A stretch of DNA of 64,000 nt, from the NCBI GenBank assembly GCA_026391315.1, contig JAPLDT010000053.1, forward strand, positions 25,828 to 89,827. The letters are read 5' to 3'. Positions 29,399-40,328 of the stretch are shown here, piece by piece. Below the pieces are notes generated by a model. That model ran no database searches. It was not told the origin of the DNA and worked only from the letters and a program-made list of their open reading frames with translations. Each line of letters begins with the position of its first letter. The first letter of the stretch is position 1. The stretch is from Bacteroidia bacterium (lineage in GTDB: Bacteria > Bacteroidota > Bacteroidia > Bacteroidales > Prolixibacteraceae). Both the position numbers and the translations under genes were made by a program.

Positions 29399-32188
29399 TT
29401 AAATAAGGTGGTGTCTACTAAGAAATGAGCCGGTAAAGGAAGAACTGCATCTTGCTAAACCTTCAGGCGTTCCTTCATAAAGCTTGTACCCTCCCTGATC
29501 TCCCCCCTCTGGTCCAAGATCAATTACCCAGTCGGCTACCTTGATAACCTCAGGATTGTGTTCGATGACTAGTACGGTATGACCTCTGGAAATCAAAGCA
29601 TTCATGGAGTCAAGTAATTTGTGGATGTCATGAAAATGCAATCCCGTTGTGGGTTCATCGAAGATAAAAAGTGTCGCTCCTTCTTTTTCCTTGGCAAGGA
29701 ATGAGGCTAGTTTTACCCGCTGACTTTCACCTCCTGAAAGTGTGCTCGAGGATTGACCCAGATGAACATACCCTAACCCAACATCTTGCAGTGGCTGTAA
29801 TTTTTTGGCAATCTTTTTTCCTGTTGGTTTTTCATTGAAAAACTCGATTGCTTCATCAACAGTAAGCTCAAGTAATTCAAAAATATTTTTCGAGCGATAG
29901 CTTACATCCAAAACATCAGATTTGAATCTTTTGCCTCCGCAACTTTCACAGGTTAAAAGAATATCGGCCATAAATTGCATTTCCACCTTAATCTCTCCCT
30001 CTCCCTGGCAGGTTTCACACCTTCCACCGTCAATGTTGAAAGAGAAATGGGATGGCGTAAATCCATTGACTTTTGCTGCCGGTTGTTCGGCATACAACTT
30101 TCTGATCTCATCATAGATTTTTAGGTAGGTGACTGGATTGGACCTGGATGATTTCCCTATTGGGTTCTGATCTACAAATTCAATGGCCGTGATTCTGTCC
30201 AGATCTCCCCCAAGACCTGTATGATCGCCAGTCTTCTCACCATATCCGCCATAATATTTTGAGAGAGCGGGATAGAGTATGCGTTTAATCAATGATGATT
30301 TGCCCGATCCGCTGACTCCTGTGATGACAGTCAGTGTATTGAGCGGAAATTTTACATCAAATCCTTTCAGGTTGTTCTCCCTTGCACCGGTTATTTCGAG
30401 ATAATTGTTCCATTTGCGACGATGATCAGGTACCGGAATTTTCTCGGCCCCGGTCAGGTATTTGGCGGTACTGCCAACAGGATTAAGCAGCAACTCTTCC
30501 AGTGTTCCTTCAAACACAACCTCTCCGCCATGCTGACCGGCCAATGGGCCAATGTCAATCAGGTAATCCGCTGCCCGGATGATCTCCTCGTCATGCTCGA
30601 CTACAATGACACTATTTCCAAGCTGTTGGAGCTTTCGCAGGACTTTTATCAATCGTCCGGTGTCACGGGCATGAAGACCGATCGATGGCTCATCCAGAAT
30701 GTACATTGAGCCTACCAAGCTGCTTCCAAGTGAGGTAGCCAGGTTAATCCTCTGGGATTCTCCTCCTGATAAGGTGGATGAGAGCCTGTTTAGGGTCAGA
30801 TAACCCAACCCAACATCGCAAAGGAACTCAATTCTGTTGTTGATTTCGATCAAAAGTCTTTCTGCTACTACCTGATCTGTTTCGGAAAGCGAGAGTTGCT
30901 TGAAAAATTGTTGCAGCTCTGTTATTGGAAGATTTACAAGTTCTGTTACCGATTTACCTGAAACCTTTACAAATGCAGCTTCCTTTTTTAGCCTTGTACC
31001 TTCACATTCAGGACAGGTTGTCTTTCCACGGTACCGGGAAAGCATGACCCTGTATTGGATCTTGTATGTTTGCTCCTCCAACTGCTTAAAAAAGGCATTT
31101 AGTCCCTCAAAATAGCTGTTGCCAGTCCAAAGTAATCTTTTCTGCGCTGTTGAAAGCTCATAGTATGGTTTGTGAATCGGAAAATCAAATTTGGCTGCAT
31201 GCTTGATGAGCTGATCCTTCCATTCTCCCATTTTTTCACCTTTCCAGCAAACCAGGGCATCACTGAAAACGGATAGTGATTTGTTAGGAACCACAAGGTC
31301 TTCATCGATACCGATGGTCTTACCGTAACCTTCACAAACAGGACAGGCGCCAATTGGGTTGTTAAAGCTAAAAAGGTGAAGGGAAGGCTCTTCAAAGATA
31401 ATTTCGTCCAATTCGAAGCGGTTGGAAAATTTCCTGGTTTCTGTAGAATTCTCCTGCTCTATCCTGGTAAGGCACTCACCTTTACCCTCAAAAAAGGCAG
31501 TTTGTACAGAATCCGCGATTCTGGATGGGAAATCCTCATCCTCCGAAACCGGCATTCTGTCAATAAGAACATTTATTTCGACAGGTTTATTTTTGTAACG
31601 GTCCAGATCACTTATTTTAATTACTGCTCCATCCAGTTCAAGTCTGGTAAATCCTTGTTGCAGAAGTAATTCTGCCTCTTTTGCCAGGTTTCTTCCCTTG
31701 TTAAGCTGCATGGGAGAGACGATGGTAATTCTGGTGCCGATTGGGAAGGAGGTTAAATAGTTCACTACATCCACCACTTCATGCCTAACTACCTGTTTTC
31801 CGGAAATTGGCGAAAAAGTCCTTCCAATTCTGGCATAAAGCAATTTGATGTAATCGTAAATCTCGGTGGAGGTACCTACCGTGGATCTGGGATTGCGGGT
31901 ATTAACCTTCTGTTCGATTGCTATAGCAGGCGGTATGCCTTTGATGTAATCCACTTCCGGTTTGTCCATTCTTCCAAGAAACTGACGGGCATAGGAGGAG
32001 AGCGATTCAACATACCGGCGCTGTCCTTCGGCATACAAAGTATCAAAAGCAAGGGATGATTTTCCGGAACCTGAAAGTCCGGTGATGACAACCAATTTAT
32101 TTCTGGGAATCTTTATATCGATGTTTTTAAGGTTGTGGACTTTTGCACCTTTAATTTCAATATATTGATTTTTAAGATCTTGAGACAT
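29399..32188 (-). CDS. uvrA: Excinuclease ABC subunit A
   Basis: 929 aa, the expected size. This is the damage-recognition ATPase of nucleotide excision repair. It shows two ABC ATPase modules: Walker [15 protein letters not shown] near the N-terminus and [13 protein letters not shown] near residue 630, with the ABC signature LSGGESQR present twice. Zinc-binding cysteine pairs occur as [16 protein letters not shown] and CETCQGEG...CESCGG. The C-terminus has the expected [14 protein letters not shown]-loop region. All motifs are intact. The start is the ATG at 32188. Confidence 0.97.
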   Translation of the reverse strand: MSQDLKNQYIEIKGAKVHNLKNIDIKIPRNKLVVITGLSGSGKSSLAFDTLYAEGQRRYVESLSSYARQFLGRMDKPEVDYIKGIPPAIAIEQKVNTRNPRSTVGTSTEIYDYIKLLYARIGRTFSPISGKQVVRHEVVDVVNYLTSFPIGTRITIVSPMQLNKGRNLAKEAELLLQQGFTRLELDGAVIKISDLDRYKNKPVEINVLIDRMPVSEDEDFPSRIADSVQTAFFEGKGECLTRIEQENSTETRKFSNRFELDEIIFEEPSLHLFSFNNPIGACPVCEGYGKTIGIDEDLVVPNKSLSVFSDALVCWKGEKMGEWKDQLIKHAAKFDFPIHKPYYELSTAQKRLLWTGNSYFEGLNAFFKQLEEQTYKIQYRVMLSRYRGKTTCPECEGTRLKKEAAFVKVSGKSVTELVNLPITELQQFFKQLSLSETDQVVAERLLIEINNRIEFLCDVGLGYLTLNRLSSTLSGGESQRINLATSLGSSLVGSMYILDEPSIGLHARDTGRLIKVLRKLQQLGNSVIVVEHDEEIIRAADYLIDIGPLAGQHGGEVVFEGTLEELLLNPVGSTAKYLTGAEKIPVPDHRRKWNNYLEITGARENNLKGFDVKFPLNTLTVITGVSGSGKSSLIKRILYPALSKYYGGYGEKTGDHTGLGGDLDRITAIEFVDQNPIGKSSRSNPVTYLKIYDEIRKLYAEQPAAKVNGFTPSHFSFNIDGGRCETCQGEGEIKVEMQFMADILLTCESCGGKRFKSDVLDVSYRSKNIFELLELTVDEAIEFFNEKPTGKKIAKKLQPLQDVGLGYVHLGQSSSTLSGGESQRVKLASFLAKEKEGATLFIFDEPTTGLHFHDIHKLLDSMNALISRGHTVLVIEHNPEVIKVADWVIDLGPEGGDQGGYKLYEGTPEGLARCSSSFTGSFLSRHHLI

Positions 32189-32363
32189 AGTGAACCGTTT
32201 GAATGTTCAATTTTACGAACCGGTAAAAATACAAATACTTTCTTGTTTTGTGTGAATATTAAAAGATTGTCAAATCTTGCAGGATAGTGGGTATGATTGC
32301 GGAATATTCGGATTTTGTACTGTTATTTTGTGTAAATAGTACAAATAGATTTTTTTAAAGAAT

Positions 32364-34022
32364 ATGATCAAGAGTGCCTTACAAATAGAAAGGGCAAAGT
32401 ATGCGCCAAAGGTGCCAAAAGCTTTGCAGGGAAATGTTAAAATAGTAGCCGGGAAGAGTACTGAATCAGTTGCCGACCAGGATGAAATAAAGAAGCTCTT
32501 TCCAAATACCTACGGGATGCCGATTCTCACTTTGGAAAAAAGTGAGGAAGCTGTTACTACAAAGATTGTGAATGTTGGAGTTATTCTGTCAGGAGGACAA
32601 GCTCCCGGGGGTCACAATGTGATATCCGGTATTTTCGACGCTTTGAAAAAATTGAATCCAGCCAACCGTTTGTATGGTTTTATGGGCGGTCCCAGCGGGT
32701 TGGTGCTTCACGATTACATAGAACTTACCAGCGATATCGTTGAGGAATTTAGAAATACCGGCGGATTTGACATCATTGGATCAGGTCGCACAAAACTGGA
32801 GGAAAATGAGCAATACGATAAAGGGCTTGATATTTGCAAGAAGCTCTCCATTTCGGCCATCGTCATTATTGGTGGTGATGATTCCAATACCAATGCCTGT
32901 GTTTTGGCGGAATATTATCTGCGAAAGAAGAGTGGTGTTCAGGTAATTGGATGTCCCAAAACGATTGATGGCGATTTGAAAAACGAAATGATTGAGACCT
33001 CTTTTGGTTTCGACACGGCCTGTAAAGTCTATTCCGAGTTGATTGGAAACATCATGCGTGATGCTACCTCCGCCAAAAAATATTGGCATTTCATCAAATT
33101 AATGGGACGTTCAGCCTCTCATATCGGATTGGAATGCGCCCTTCAGACTCAGCCAAATATTTGCCTGATTTCTGAAGAAGTAGCATTCAAAGAGCAAACA
33201 TTGCAACAAATAGTGGATGATCTGGTTAGAACCATTACCAAACGGGCAGTAAATAACGAAAATTTTGGTGTTGCGCTGATTCCTGAAGGTTTGATAGAGT
33301 TCATTCCTGAAATGAAAATATTGATTGATGAGTTGAATGAACTTCTTGCCGAAGGTTCAGCCTCCGCGAAAGCATTTATAGCCATTGCAACTGATGATGA
33401 CAAGCGTGATTTTGTGATCAAACAACTTTCTGAAGCATCAGGTAAAGTTTTTAAGGTATTGCCAAAAGGTATTGCCAAACAGCTTACCCTTGACCGTGAT
33501 CCTCATGGAAATGTGCAGGTATCAAGAATTGAGACAGAAAAACTATTGATCGAGATGGTTGAAAAGCAGCTCTCTATCCTGAAAAAGCAGGGAATTGCTA
33601 AAGTGAAATTTTCGGCTCAAAATCACTTTTTTGGTTACGAAGGGCGCTGTGCAGTACCTTCCAATTTTGACGCGGATTACTGCTATTCTTTGGGTCAAAC
33701 GGCCGCGATACTCATTGCTGGCGGTAAATCCGGTTACATGGCATCTGTCAGAAACACGACAAAATCCTCCAATGAATGGGTCGCAGGCGGAGTTCCTATT
33801 ACCATGATGATGAACATGGAGCGGAGAAATGGAGTCATGAAACCGGTCATTCAAAAAGCCCTGGTTCGAATGGATGGTGCGCCGTTTAAGGCATTTGCTG
33901 CCCAACGTGACGAGTGGGCTATTCATACCTCCTTCGTATATCCGGGGCCAATTCAATATTGGGGACCTGCCACTGTTTGCGATGCTACTACCAAAACCCT
34001 TCAGTTGGAGCAAAATAAATAA
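32364..34022 (+). CDS. pfp: Diphosphate-fructose-6-phosphate 1-phosphotransferase (PPi-PFK)
   Basis: 552 aa, the long form of PPi-dependent phosphofructokinase. It interconverts fructose-6-phosphate and fructose-1,6-bisphosphate using pyrophosphate. It carries [24 protein letters not shown] (the GGDD motif with Asp that marks PPi rather than ATP dependence), [10 protein letters not shown] (catalytic Asp region) and [15 protein letters not shown]. Residue order and length match the beta-like subfamily found in Bacteroidota and plants. It is a single gene, followed by a bidirectional hairpin. Confidence 0.95.
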   Translation: MIKSALQIERAKYAPKVPKALQGNVKIVAGKSTESVADQDEIKKLFPNTYGMPILTLEKSEEAVTTKIVNVGVILSGGQAPGGHNVISGIFDALKKLNPANRLYGFMGGPSGLVLHDYIELTSDIVEEFRNTGGFDIIGSGRTKLEENEQYDKGLDICKKLSISAIVIIGGDDSNTNACVLAEYYLRKKSGVQVIGCPKTIDGDLKNEMIETSFGFDTACKVYSELIGNIMRDATSAKKYWHFIKLMGRSASHIGLECALQTQPNICLISEEVAFKEQTLQQIVDDLVRTITKRAVNNENFGVALIPEGLIEFIPEMKILIDELNELLAEGSASAKAFIAIATDDDKRDFVIKQLSEASGKVFKVLPKGIAKQLTLDRDPHGNVQVSRIETEKLLIEMVEKQLSILKKQGIAKVKFSAQNHFFGYEGRCAVPSNFDADYCYSLGQTAAILIAGGKSGYMASVRNTTKSSNEWVAGGVPITMMMNMERRNGVMKPVIQKALVRMDGAPFKAFAAQRDEWAIHTSFVYPGPIQYWGPATVCDATTKTLQLEQNK

Positions 34023-34057
34023 TTGTTTGTTTTCCTATCGGATGATAGTTTATATAC

Positions 34058-34092
34058 AAAAACCGTCGGAAAGACATTTTCCGGCGGTTTTT
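34058..34092. terminator. Bidirectional hairpin between pfp and rsmE
   Basis: aaaaaccgtcggaaa and tttccggcggttttt form a stem (with one G-T pair) around GACAT, flanked by A and T runs. It lies between two convergent genes and can terminate both. Confidence 0.75.
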
Positions 34093-34795
34093 ATTTTTCG
34101 TTGATCAAACAAACTGTATGGCATGCGACGATTCCAGCAGTCTCCGTTCTAAGTCTGGAGTTCCCAAGAGAGACGGGGATAAAACCCTTTTCTAAGGCCA
34201 GTTTTATTTCCGAGGGATCAAAATCTCCTTCAGGACCAATAAGTATAAGAATATTTTTACCGGGCAGAACAGAATTTTTGAGTAGTCTCTTTTCACCGGA
34301 TTCGCAATGGGCAATCAGTTTAATGCCGTCAAAAGTTGAATTGACAAACTCTTTGAATGAGATCAATGAAGCAAGTTCGGGAAGAAAGGTTTGCCCTGAC
34401 TGTTTCATTGCAGAGATCAATATTTTCTCTAATCTTTCCGATTTAATATCTTTACGTTCAGAATGTTGACAAATTATTGGAACAATTCTGTCGATGCCAA
34501 TTTCAGTCGTTTTTTCAATAAACCATTCAAATCTTTCGTTATTTTTGGTAGGTGCAATGGCAATGGTTAATCGAAAATTCCGGGTGCTTTGAAATTTTTC
34601 TTCTTCCACTATCTCCAGGAGGCATTTTTTTGAATCAGGATCTTGAATGACAGCTTTATACAAAGAGCCGTTCCCGTTCATAAGTTGAACCATGTCTCCC
34701 TTTTTTAGTCTCAAAACTTTGATGCAATGTTTCGATTCATTCGCATTAAGTTGAATTGAGCTGCCTGAAATGTTGGATATATAAAATGAATTCAT
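34091..34795 (-). CDS. rsmE: 16S rRNA (uracil-1498-N3)-methyltransferase
   Basis: 234 aa, normal length. It methylates U1498 of 16S rRNA using S-adenosylmethionine. The C-terminal SPOUT knot motifs LIGPEGDFDPSEI and VSLGNSRLRTETAGIVA are intact, and the N-terminal PUA-like part has NANESKHCIKVLRLKKGD. The stop codon lies inside the shared terminator hairpin. It is convergent with pfp. The start at 34795 is the only ATG giving the complete PUA domain. Confidence 0.95.
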   Translation of the reverse strand: MNSFYISNISGSSIQLNANESKHCIKVLRLKKGDMVQLMNGNGSLYKAVIQDPDSKKCLLEIVEEEKFQSTRNFRLTIAIAPTKNNERFEWFIEKTTEIGIDRIVPIICQHSERKDIKSERLEKILISAMKQSGQTFLPELASLISFKEFVNSTFDGIKLIAHCESGEKRLLKNSVLPGKNILILIGPEGDFDPSEIKLALEKGFIPVSLGNSRLRTETAGIVACHTVCLINEK

Positions 34796-35076
34796 CTTTT
34801 TTCTTCAATTTTATGTTTAAAGTATAAACTGTAATTCTGAACAATTATTAACTTAAATTGTTTATTTATAAATTGGAATGGCTTTTTGGGAATATTTTGT
34901 TTTTTTCCTAACAAGAATCATGCTTACAAAACTTTATGGTGGTGATTCCGCATGAATATAAATAAGAAAAGAGATTCATTTATTCATCAGATATAAAACA
35001 ATTTAGCGTAATTTCACAAAAGATTAAATTTAATTGCATGATTTGTTAAAATATTGTAAAATAAATAAAAAAAAAG

Positions 35077-35107
35077 TTGTATTTCTTTTCAAACTTTTGT
35101 TAATTTG
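35077..35107 (+). promoter_or_regulatory. Candidate Bacteroidota promoter upstream of the OmpA-family gene
   Basis: TTG at 35077-35079, a 20-bp spacer and TTAATTTG at 35100-35107 (7 of 8 to TAnnTTTG), 62 bp before the start codon. The surrounding 374-bp gap is very AT-rich and shows no gene, which suits a strong promoter for an abundant outer-membrane protein. Confidence 0.45.
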
Positions 35108-35169
35108 CATAATCTAAATACAACAAATATTAAATAAGTATATTGTCAATCAATCTTAAATCGTCTATT

Positions 35170-36324
35170 ATGAAAAAACTTAGCTTAGTAGCTGTATTTC
35201 TCTTCTTGAGCTATTCCCTTATTTTTGCTCAGGAGAAGGGTGAGAAATTGCCCTATAACAGGTGGGAAATTGGTGTGAATGCTGGAGTATCTAATTTTAC
35301 TGGATCTTATGTGGTTTCGAAGAGTGACTTTCTGAAGTATTTTAACAATTTTAATTCAAATTACACCCTCGGATACGGTGTTCTTGTCAAAAAGAATTTT
35401 ACCCATGTTTTTGCGTTGGAAGCGGCATACAATGGCACCACTTTGACTGGTTCTCCCGTAACGATATACAGTGCTTTTAAAACTGGGATCAATGAATTTG
35501 CTTTGAATACAGTTTGGAACATGAGCAACCTTTTCTCAAAAAATAAAATAGACAGAAAGATTTATTGGTATACTAAACTTGGAACAGGCCTGACACATGT
35601 TAACAACAAGAATTTTACGGATCCCACTGTTCAGGGGCCCTGGAGATATTGGACTGTTCCTGTTGGCGTAGGCCTCGTTTACCGTTTATCAGACAACTTA
35701 AGACTGGATCTCGGTACACAATGGAGTTGGGTTAATACCAACCGTTTGGACGGAGTTAATCAGGGGGGATTGGGAAAAACATTCCTGATTGGTGCAGTTC
35801 GTGAGAATTATTTGTATAGCCATGCAGGATTATCCTTTATGCTTGGTAAAAAACCAGTGAAACCAGCTCCGGTTGTTGAAGCGCCAAAACCGCAACCCAA
35901 ACCAGAGCCCAAACCAGAGCCCAAACCAGTTCCTGCTCCACCGGCACCTCCAAAACACGTAACTCCTTCTTGTGTAGGTGAAATTTTCAAGGTGTACTTT
36001 GCATTTGACAAATGGAATTTGAATCCTACTTCTAAGTCTGAATTGGATCGTTTGGCCAAGGATATGCAAGAGAATCCTTCTGTAAATCTGGAGATGAAAT
36101 CACATGCTGACAGTAGAGGCCCTGCAAGCTACAACATGAAGCTTACTGAAAAAAGAGGCAAATCGGTACTCGATTACCTTACAGCCAAAGGTATTAGCGC
36201 TTCCAGGGTGAATGCTCAGGCTTTCGGTGAAACACAACCTGTCAACAAATGTAAAGATGGCGTGAAATGCACTGAAGCCGAATACGCCGTCAACCGCAGA
36301 ACTGAAACCTTGGTTATCGAATAA
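35170..36324 (+). CDS. OmpA-family outer-membrane protein
   Basis: 384 aa. A signal peptide (SLVAVFLFLSYSLIFAQ) is followed by an N-terminal barrel-like domain (~25-235; WEIGVNAGVSNFTGS, WYTKLGTGLTHV). A proline-rich linker (KPEPKPEPKPVPAPPAPP) leads to a C-terminal OmpA-like peptidoglycan-binding domain (~280-384; VYFAFDKWNLNP, and the conserved NRRTE). It anchors the outer membrane to the cell wall and may act as a porin. I use the ATG at 35170. The upstream start at 35143 only lengthens the signal peptide. It has a strong terminator, so it is probably monocistronic. Confidence 0.88.
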   Translation: MKKLSLVAVFLFLSYSLIFAQEKGEKLPYNRWEIGVNAGVSNFTGSYVVSKSDFLKYFNNFNSNYTLGYGVLVKKNFTHVFALEAAYNGTTLTGSPVTIYSAFKTGINEFALNTVWNMSNLFSKNKIDRKIYWYTKLGTGLTHVNNKNFTDPTVQGPWRYWTVPVGVGLVYRLSDNLRLDLGTQWSWVNTNRLDGVNQGGLGKTFLIGAVRENYLYSHAGLSFMLGKKPVKPAPVVEAPKPQPKPEPKPEPKPVPAPPAPPKHVTPSCVGEIFKVYFAFDKWNLNPTSKSELDRLAKDMQENPSVNLEMKSHADSRGPASYNMKLTEKRGKSVLDYLTAKGISASRVNAQAFGETQPVNKCKDGVKCTEAEYAVNRRTETLVIE

Positions 36325-36345
36325 TCAAAAAACACAATATAAATC

Positions 36346-36380
36346 GAAGCCGTCTCTGAGCACAGGGACGGCTTCTTTAT
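36346..36380 (+). terminator. Hairpin terminator after the OmpA-family gene
   Basis: gaagccgtc and gacggcttc pair over 9 bp across a 12-nt loop, followed by TTTATTGTTTT, 22 bp after the stop. Confidence 0.75.
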
Positions 36381-36577
36381 TGTTTTCCAAAGCCTATTTG
36401 AAATGTCGTTATAAATTAGTTAACTTACAAAGACAAATCCTGAGATGAGAGTGAAATTTATTTTAAACTTTCCGGGTATTTGAATTTAACGTTAAAATTG
36501 TCTGCATGTTGTTTCATCTTGCACCAATTATCATGATATTTGCTTCAATTAATCAGGTCACCTAAAAAAAGTTCAAA

Positions 36578-37753
36578 ATGCTAAAAATTCAAACGCTGAA
36601 TAAGATTGACCACGAAGGTCTTCAGGTTTTTCCATTGTCAAAGTATGAGATAGTCAGTGAGACTCCCAATCCGGATGCTATTTTGTTACGTAGTTTTTCG
36701 ATGCATGAAATGGAACTTCCGGCATCTCTCAAAGCTGTAGCAAGGGCAGGTGCTGGAGTGAACAATATTCCAATTGATCGTTGTACTGAGAAAGGTATTG
36801 TGGTCTTTAATACACCGGGAGCCAATGCCAATGCCGTAAAGGAATTGGTGATAGCTGGAATGTTGCTGGCTTCCAGGGATATCACCGGAGGAATCGCCTG
36901 GGCCCAAACACTTCTAACTGACGGTGACAAGGTTCCAGCTCTTGTAGAAAAGGGGAAAGCAGCCTTTGGAGGGATAGAGCTAAAAGGGAAAACCCTTGCC
37001 ATCATTGGTCTGGGCGACATAGGTGTTTTGGTCGCCAATGTGGCAAAGTCCCTTGGAATGAAGGTAATAGGTTTCGATCCATTCATTACGGTTGATAATG
37101 CCTGGAAGCTTGACCAAAGCATTGTCAGATCAGAGAGTATTGAGGGATGCCTTTCACAAGCCGATTTCATTACATTGCATGTTCCATTGATGGATGCAAC
37201 ACGTGGATTGATTAACTCAGAAAAAATCGCCGTTATGAAAGACGGAGTGAAGATATTGAATTTTGCCAGGGGTGAGTTGGTTTCAAACCCGGATATCATT
37301 GCAGCCATTGAACGCAAAAAAGTTACCCGTTATGTAACGGATTTTCCGGATGCCACCATGCTAAATGTCCCCGGAGTTATTCCAATTCCGCACTTAGGAG
37401 CATCCACCAATGAATCTGAAGTAAATTGCGCCATTATGGGCGCCAATCAACTGATGGATTTTCTGGAGAACGGAAACATTAGAAACTCTGTGAATTTCCC
37501 AAAAGCAACCATGGATCGAACATGTTGTGCAAGAATTATAATCGCCAACCGCAACGTTCCAACCATGGTAAGTCAAATTACATCCATTCTGGCTCAGGAA
37601 GGAATCAATATCTCCAATATGCTCAACCGCAATAGAAACGAGGTTGCCTATAACATCATTGATACAGACCAAAATTTTATTGCCGAGGAGGTAAAACAAA
37701 AAATTGAAGGCATTGATGGAGTTTTGATGGTTCGAATCATTCTTCCCAAATAA
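36578..37753 (+). CDS. serA: D-3-phosphoglycerate dehydrogenase
   Basis: 391 aa, D-2-hydroxyacid dehydrogenase with a C-terminal ACT domain. It oxidises 3-phosphoglycerate to phosphohydroxypyruvate, the substrate of SerC. It has VARAGAGVNNIPID, the NAD-binding IIGLGDIG near residue 144, FARGEL (substrate Arg), and the catalytic His in PIPHLGAST. The ACT domain spans ~320-391 (MVSQITSILAQEGINISNM), where serine feedback acts in many homologues. It lies 24 bp upstream of transketolase on the same strand, so the two are likely one transcript. It is separated from serC by about 23 kb. Confidence 0.92.
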   Translation: MLKIQTLNKIDHEGLQVFPLSKYEIVSETPNPDAILLRSFSMHEMELPASLKAVARAGAGVNNIPIDRCTEKGIVVFNTPGANANAVKELVIAGMLLASRDITGGIAWAQTLLTDGDKVPALVEKGKAAFGGIELKGKTLAIIGLGDIGVLVANVAKSLGMKVIGFDPFITVDNAWKLDQSIVRSESIEGCLSQADFITLHVPLMDATRGLINSEKIAVMKDGVKILNFARGELVSNPDIIAAIERKKVTRYVTDFPDATMLNVPGVIPIPHLGASTNESEVNCAIMGANQLMDFLENGNIRNSVNFPKATMDRTCCARIIIANRNVPTMVSQITSILAQEGINISNMLNRNRNEVAYNIIDTDQNFIAEEVKQKIEGIDGVLMVRIILPK

Positions 37754-37776
37754 TCACACCATTCTATATTTTCAAA

Positions 37777-39804
37777 ATGAATAATACAATTGTCAACAAA
37801 GCTGCAGACAACATTCGGATTCTTTCTGCCGCGATGGTTGAAAAATCGAATTCCGGTCATCCGGGGGGAGCTATGGGAGGAGCGGACTTCATCAATGTCC
37901 TCTATTCAGAATTTTTAAAATATGATCCGGCTGACATGACCTGGCCTTTCAGGGATAGATTTTTCCTGGATCCGGGACACATGTCACCAATGCTCTATTC
38001 CGCGCTTTCACTGGGAGGTTATTTTTCTATGGAAGACCTCAAGAATTTTCGCCAATGGGGTTCTGTAACTCCGGGTCACCCGGAAGTTGATCCGGAAAGG
38101 GGTGTTGAGAATACTTCTGGGCCTTTGGGCCAAGGCCATACCATGGCAGTAGGCGCTGCCATTACCGAACGCTTCTTGGTTTCCCGTTTTGGAGAATGGA
38201 TGGCCCATAAAACCTATACTTTTATTTCGGATGGGGGAGTGCAGGAGGAGATATCTCAGGGAGCAGGCCGGTTGGCCGGGTATCTTGGATTGAGCAACCT
38301 CATCATGTTCTATGATTCAAACGATATTCAGTTATCAACAGAAACCTGTTCAGTAACTTCTGAGGATACTGCCGCCAAATACAAAGCCTGGAACTGGAAT
38401 GTTACAACCATCAATGGCAACGATGCCGGAGAGATCCGTGAAGCGCTGAAATCGGCCTTAAAGGAGAAGAAACGTCCATCTTTGATCATCGGAAAGACGA
38501 TCATGGGAAAAGGCGCTGTGAAGGAGGATGGTTCCAATTTTGAGCGTCAATGCTCAACTCATGGCCAACCACTCTCCCATGCAGGCGCTTCTTTTAAAAA
38601 GACCATCGCAAATCTTGGGGGTGATCCTGAAAATCCTTTTGTGATCTTCCCTGAAGTCGAAGAACTCTACAGGAAAAGGAGAGAAGTTTTGCTCAAATGG
38701 GCAGATGAAAAGAATCTGGAAGAGGATAAATGGGCGGTTGCAAATCCCGATTTGGAAAAGAAACTGGAGATTTTCCTTTCGGGGGAAACGCCTGAATTTG
38801 ATTTCTCCAAAATTGCGCAAAAACCGGGTGCAGCAACACGAAATGCCTCCGCAACGGTGTTGGCGGCTTTCGCAAAGGGTGTGGAAAATATGATTGTTGC
38901 CTCTGCCGACCTTTCCAATTCAGATAAAACTGACGGTTTTCTCAACAATAGTCATGCTTTTACGAATGGAGACTTCTCAGGAGCTTTCCTTCAGGCAGGA
39001 GTAAGCGAGCTCACTATGGCATGTGTAATGAACGGGATGGCCTTGCATGGCGGTGTAATTCCCGCTTGCGGGACCTTCTTCGTATTTTCAGATTACATGA
39101 AACCTGCCTTGCGTATGTCTGCCCTTATGCAGCTTCCTGTTAAGTTTATCTGGACGCATGATGCCTTCAGAGTTGGAGAAGACGGTCCAACCCATCAGCC
39201 TGTTGAACATGAAGCTCAGCTGCGCTTGATGGAACAACTAAAGAACCACCACGGCGACAATTCCGTTTTGGTATTGCGACCTGCTGATGCCAGTGAAACT
39301 ACGGTCGCATGGCAAATCGCCCTGGAGAATACATCCACCCCTACAGCGCTTATACTATCGCGCCAAAATATTAAGGATCTTCCGTCTGTTACAAGCAGAA
39401 CTGAGGAGGCCAAACAATTGGCCAAAGGCGCTTATGTCGTAGAAGTTTGTGATCAACCGGATGTAATTCTTGTTGCTTCGGGTTCTGAAGTTGCTACCCT
39501 TGTTGAAGGGGCTCAGCTGCTCAGATCTAGGGACGGGAAAAAAGTTCGCGTTGTTTCTGCTCCTTCCGAAGGACTATTCAGGGATCAGGAGAAAACTTAC
39601 CAGCTTCAGGTTCTTACACCCGGCATTCCTAAGTTTGGATTAACAGCCGGTCTGCCAGTTACATTGAAAGGATTGGTAGGAGACGACGGAGCTGTGTGGG
39701 GTTTGAACTCTTTCGGTTTTTCTGCTCCATATCAGGTACTTGACGAACAGCTCGGATTTACTGCCGAGAATGTATACAATCAGGTAAATATCTTGCTTAA
39801 ATAG
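37777..39804 (+). CDS. tkt: Transketolase
   Basis: 675 aa thiamine-diphosphate enzyme of the non-oxidative pentose phosphate pathway. It shows SNSGHPGGAMGGADF (N-terminal transketolase signature), GPLGQGHTMAVGAA, the ThDP-binding region TFISDGGVQEEISQGAGRLAG followed by YDSNDIQL, and THDAFRVGEDGPTHQPVEHEAQLR in the pyrimidine domain with the catalytic Glu region. A C-terminal transketolase domain is present, so the protein is full length. It is co-oriented with serA and has a strong terminator 20 bp downstream. Confidence 0.96.
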   Translation: MNNTIVNKAADNIRILSAAMVEKSNSGHPGGAMGGADFINVLYSEFLKYDPADMTWPFRDRFFLDPGHMSPMLYSALSLGGYFSMEDLKNFRQWGSVTPGHPEVDPERGVENTSGPLGQGHTMAVGAAITERFLVSRFGEWMAHKTYTFISDGGVQEEISQGAGRLAGYLGLSNLIMFYDSNDIQLSTETCSVTSEDTAAKYKAWNWNVTTINGNDAGEIREALKSALKEKKRPSLIIGKTIMGKGAVKEDGSNFERQCSTHGQPLSHAGASFKKTIANLGGDPENPFVIFPEVEELYRKRREVLLKWADEKNLEEDKWAVANPDLEKKLEIFLSGETPEFDFSKIAQKPGAATRNASATVLAAFAKGVENMIVASADLSNSDKTDGFLNNSHAFTNGDFSGAFLQAGVSELTMACVMNGMALHGGVIPACGTFFVFSDYMKPALRMSALMQLPVKFIWTHDAFRVGEDGPTHQPVEHEAQLRLMEQLKNHHGDNSVLVLRPADASETTVAWQIALENTSTPTALILSRQNIKDLPSVTSRTEEAKQLAKGAYVVEVCDQPDVILVASGSEVATLVEGAQLLRSRDGKKVRVVSAPSEGLFRDQEKTYQLQVLTPGIPKFGLTAGLPVTLKGLVGDDGAVWGLNSFGFSAPYQVLDEQLGFTAENVYNQVNILLK

Positions 39805-39823
39805 GCCGATTGCAGGTAAAAAT

Positions 39824-39855
39824 AAAAAAGGGCGACCATTTGGCCGCCCTTTTTC
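39824..39855 (+). terminator. Hairpin terminator after transketolase
   Basis: aaagggcg and cgcccttt pair around accatttggc, preceded by an A-run and followed by TTTTT. Confidence 0.8.
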
Positions 39856-39887
39856 GTATGATGTAGAATAGTTAATCTAAAGTAATT

Positions 39888-40145
39888 TCAGTTGTTTTTG
39901 TAATCGGAGGGTGTTGAACCGGTAACTTTCTTAAAAAAACGGTTGAATGAAGATTTTGAATTGAAACCGCAATCAAAAGCGATGGCTAAAAGGGTAAACT
40001 GAAACATACATGCCAAGAAAAATCAGCCATGTACCTATTAAAAAATCATGAGGGGCCTTTCCTTTTTTTTGATTAGTGAAGCTGCCAGAAAAAATGCTTG
40101 AAAAGCCCCTAATAACAGGATTCTATCAATTATAAGTTGGTTCAT
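39888..40145 (-). pseudogene. Remnant of a membrane-anchored AraC-family regulator
   Basis: Not in the ORF track. On the minus strand an ATG at 40145 begins MNQLIIDRILLLGAFQAFFLAASLI, a transmembrane start typical of Bacteroidota AraC regulators with an N-terminal membrane domain. After an A8 run the natural continuation (GKAPHDFLIGTWLIFLG) is in another frame. Shortly after, in a third frame, comes LLAIAFDCGFNSKSSFNRFF, the second helix-turn-helix of AraC proteins, ending VTGSTPSDYKNN and a TGA at 39888. The middle ~250 or more residues are gone. It is thus a pseudogene with one frameshift and one large internal deletion. Confidence 0.8.
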
Positions 40146-40328
40146 TTTTCAAAAATTTCTCAAAATTACAGAAATATAGCACTTGAATGATTAAAAAAGA
40201 AGACTACAGAAGCAAGTTGCCATGCAAGGCAAATAATAAAAATTCTTACGAAATATATTTGTAAGTGATTGAATATGAGCTATTGTACGGTAGGGCATGA
40301 TCCTAATCCTCCAGATTATCGCCTAAAA

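Noticed and set aside
35881-35950. Repeat cccaaaccagag in the OmpA-family gene as a separate repeat element
   Set aside because: It is the normal Pro/Glu/Lys linker between the barrel and the peptidoglycan-binding domain.
40254-40261. TATATTTG promoter-like box
   Set aside because: It points on the + strand into the minus-strand etfBA gene with no gene to serve; likely chance in AT-rich DNA.
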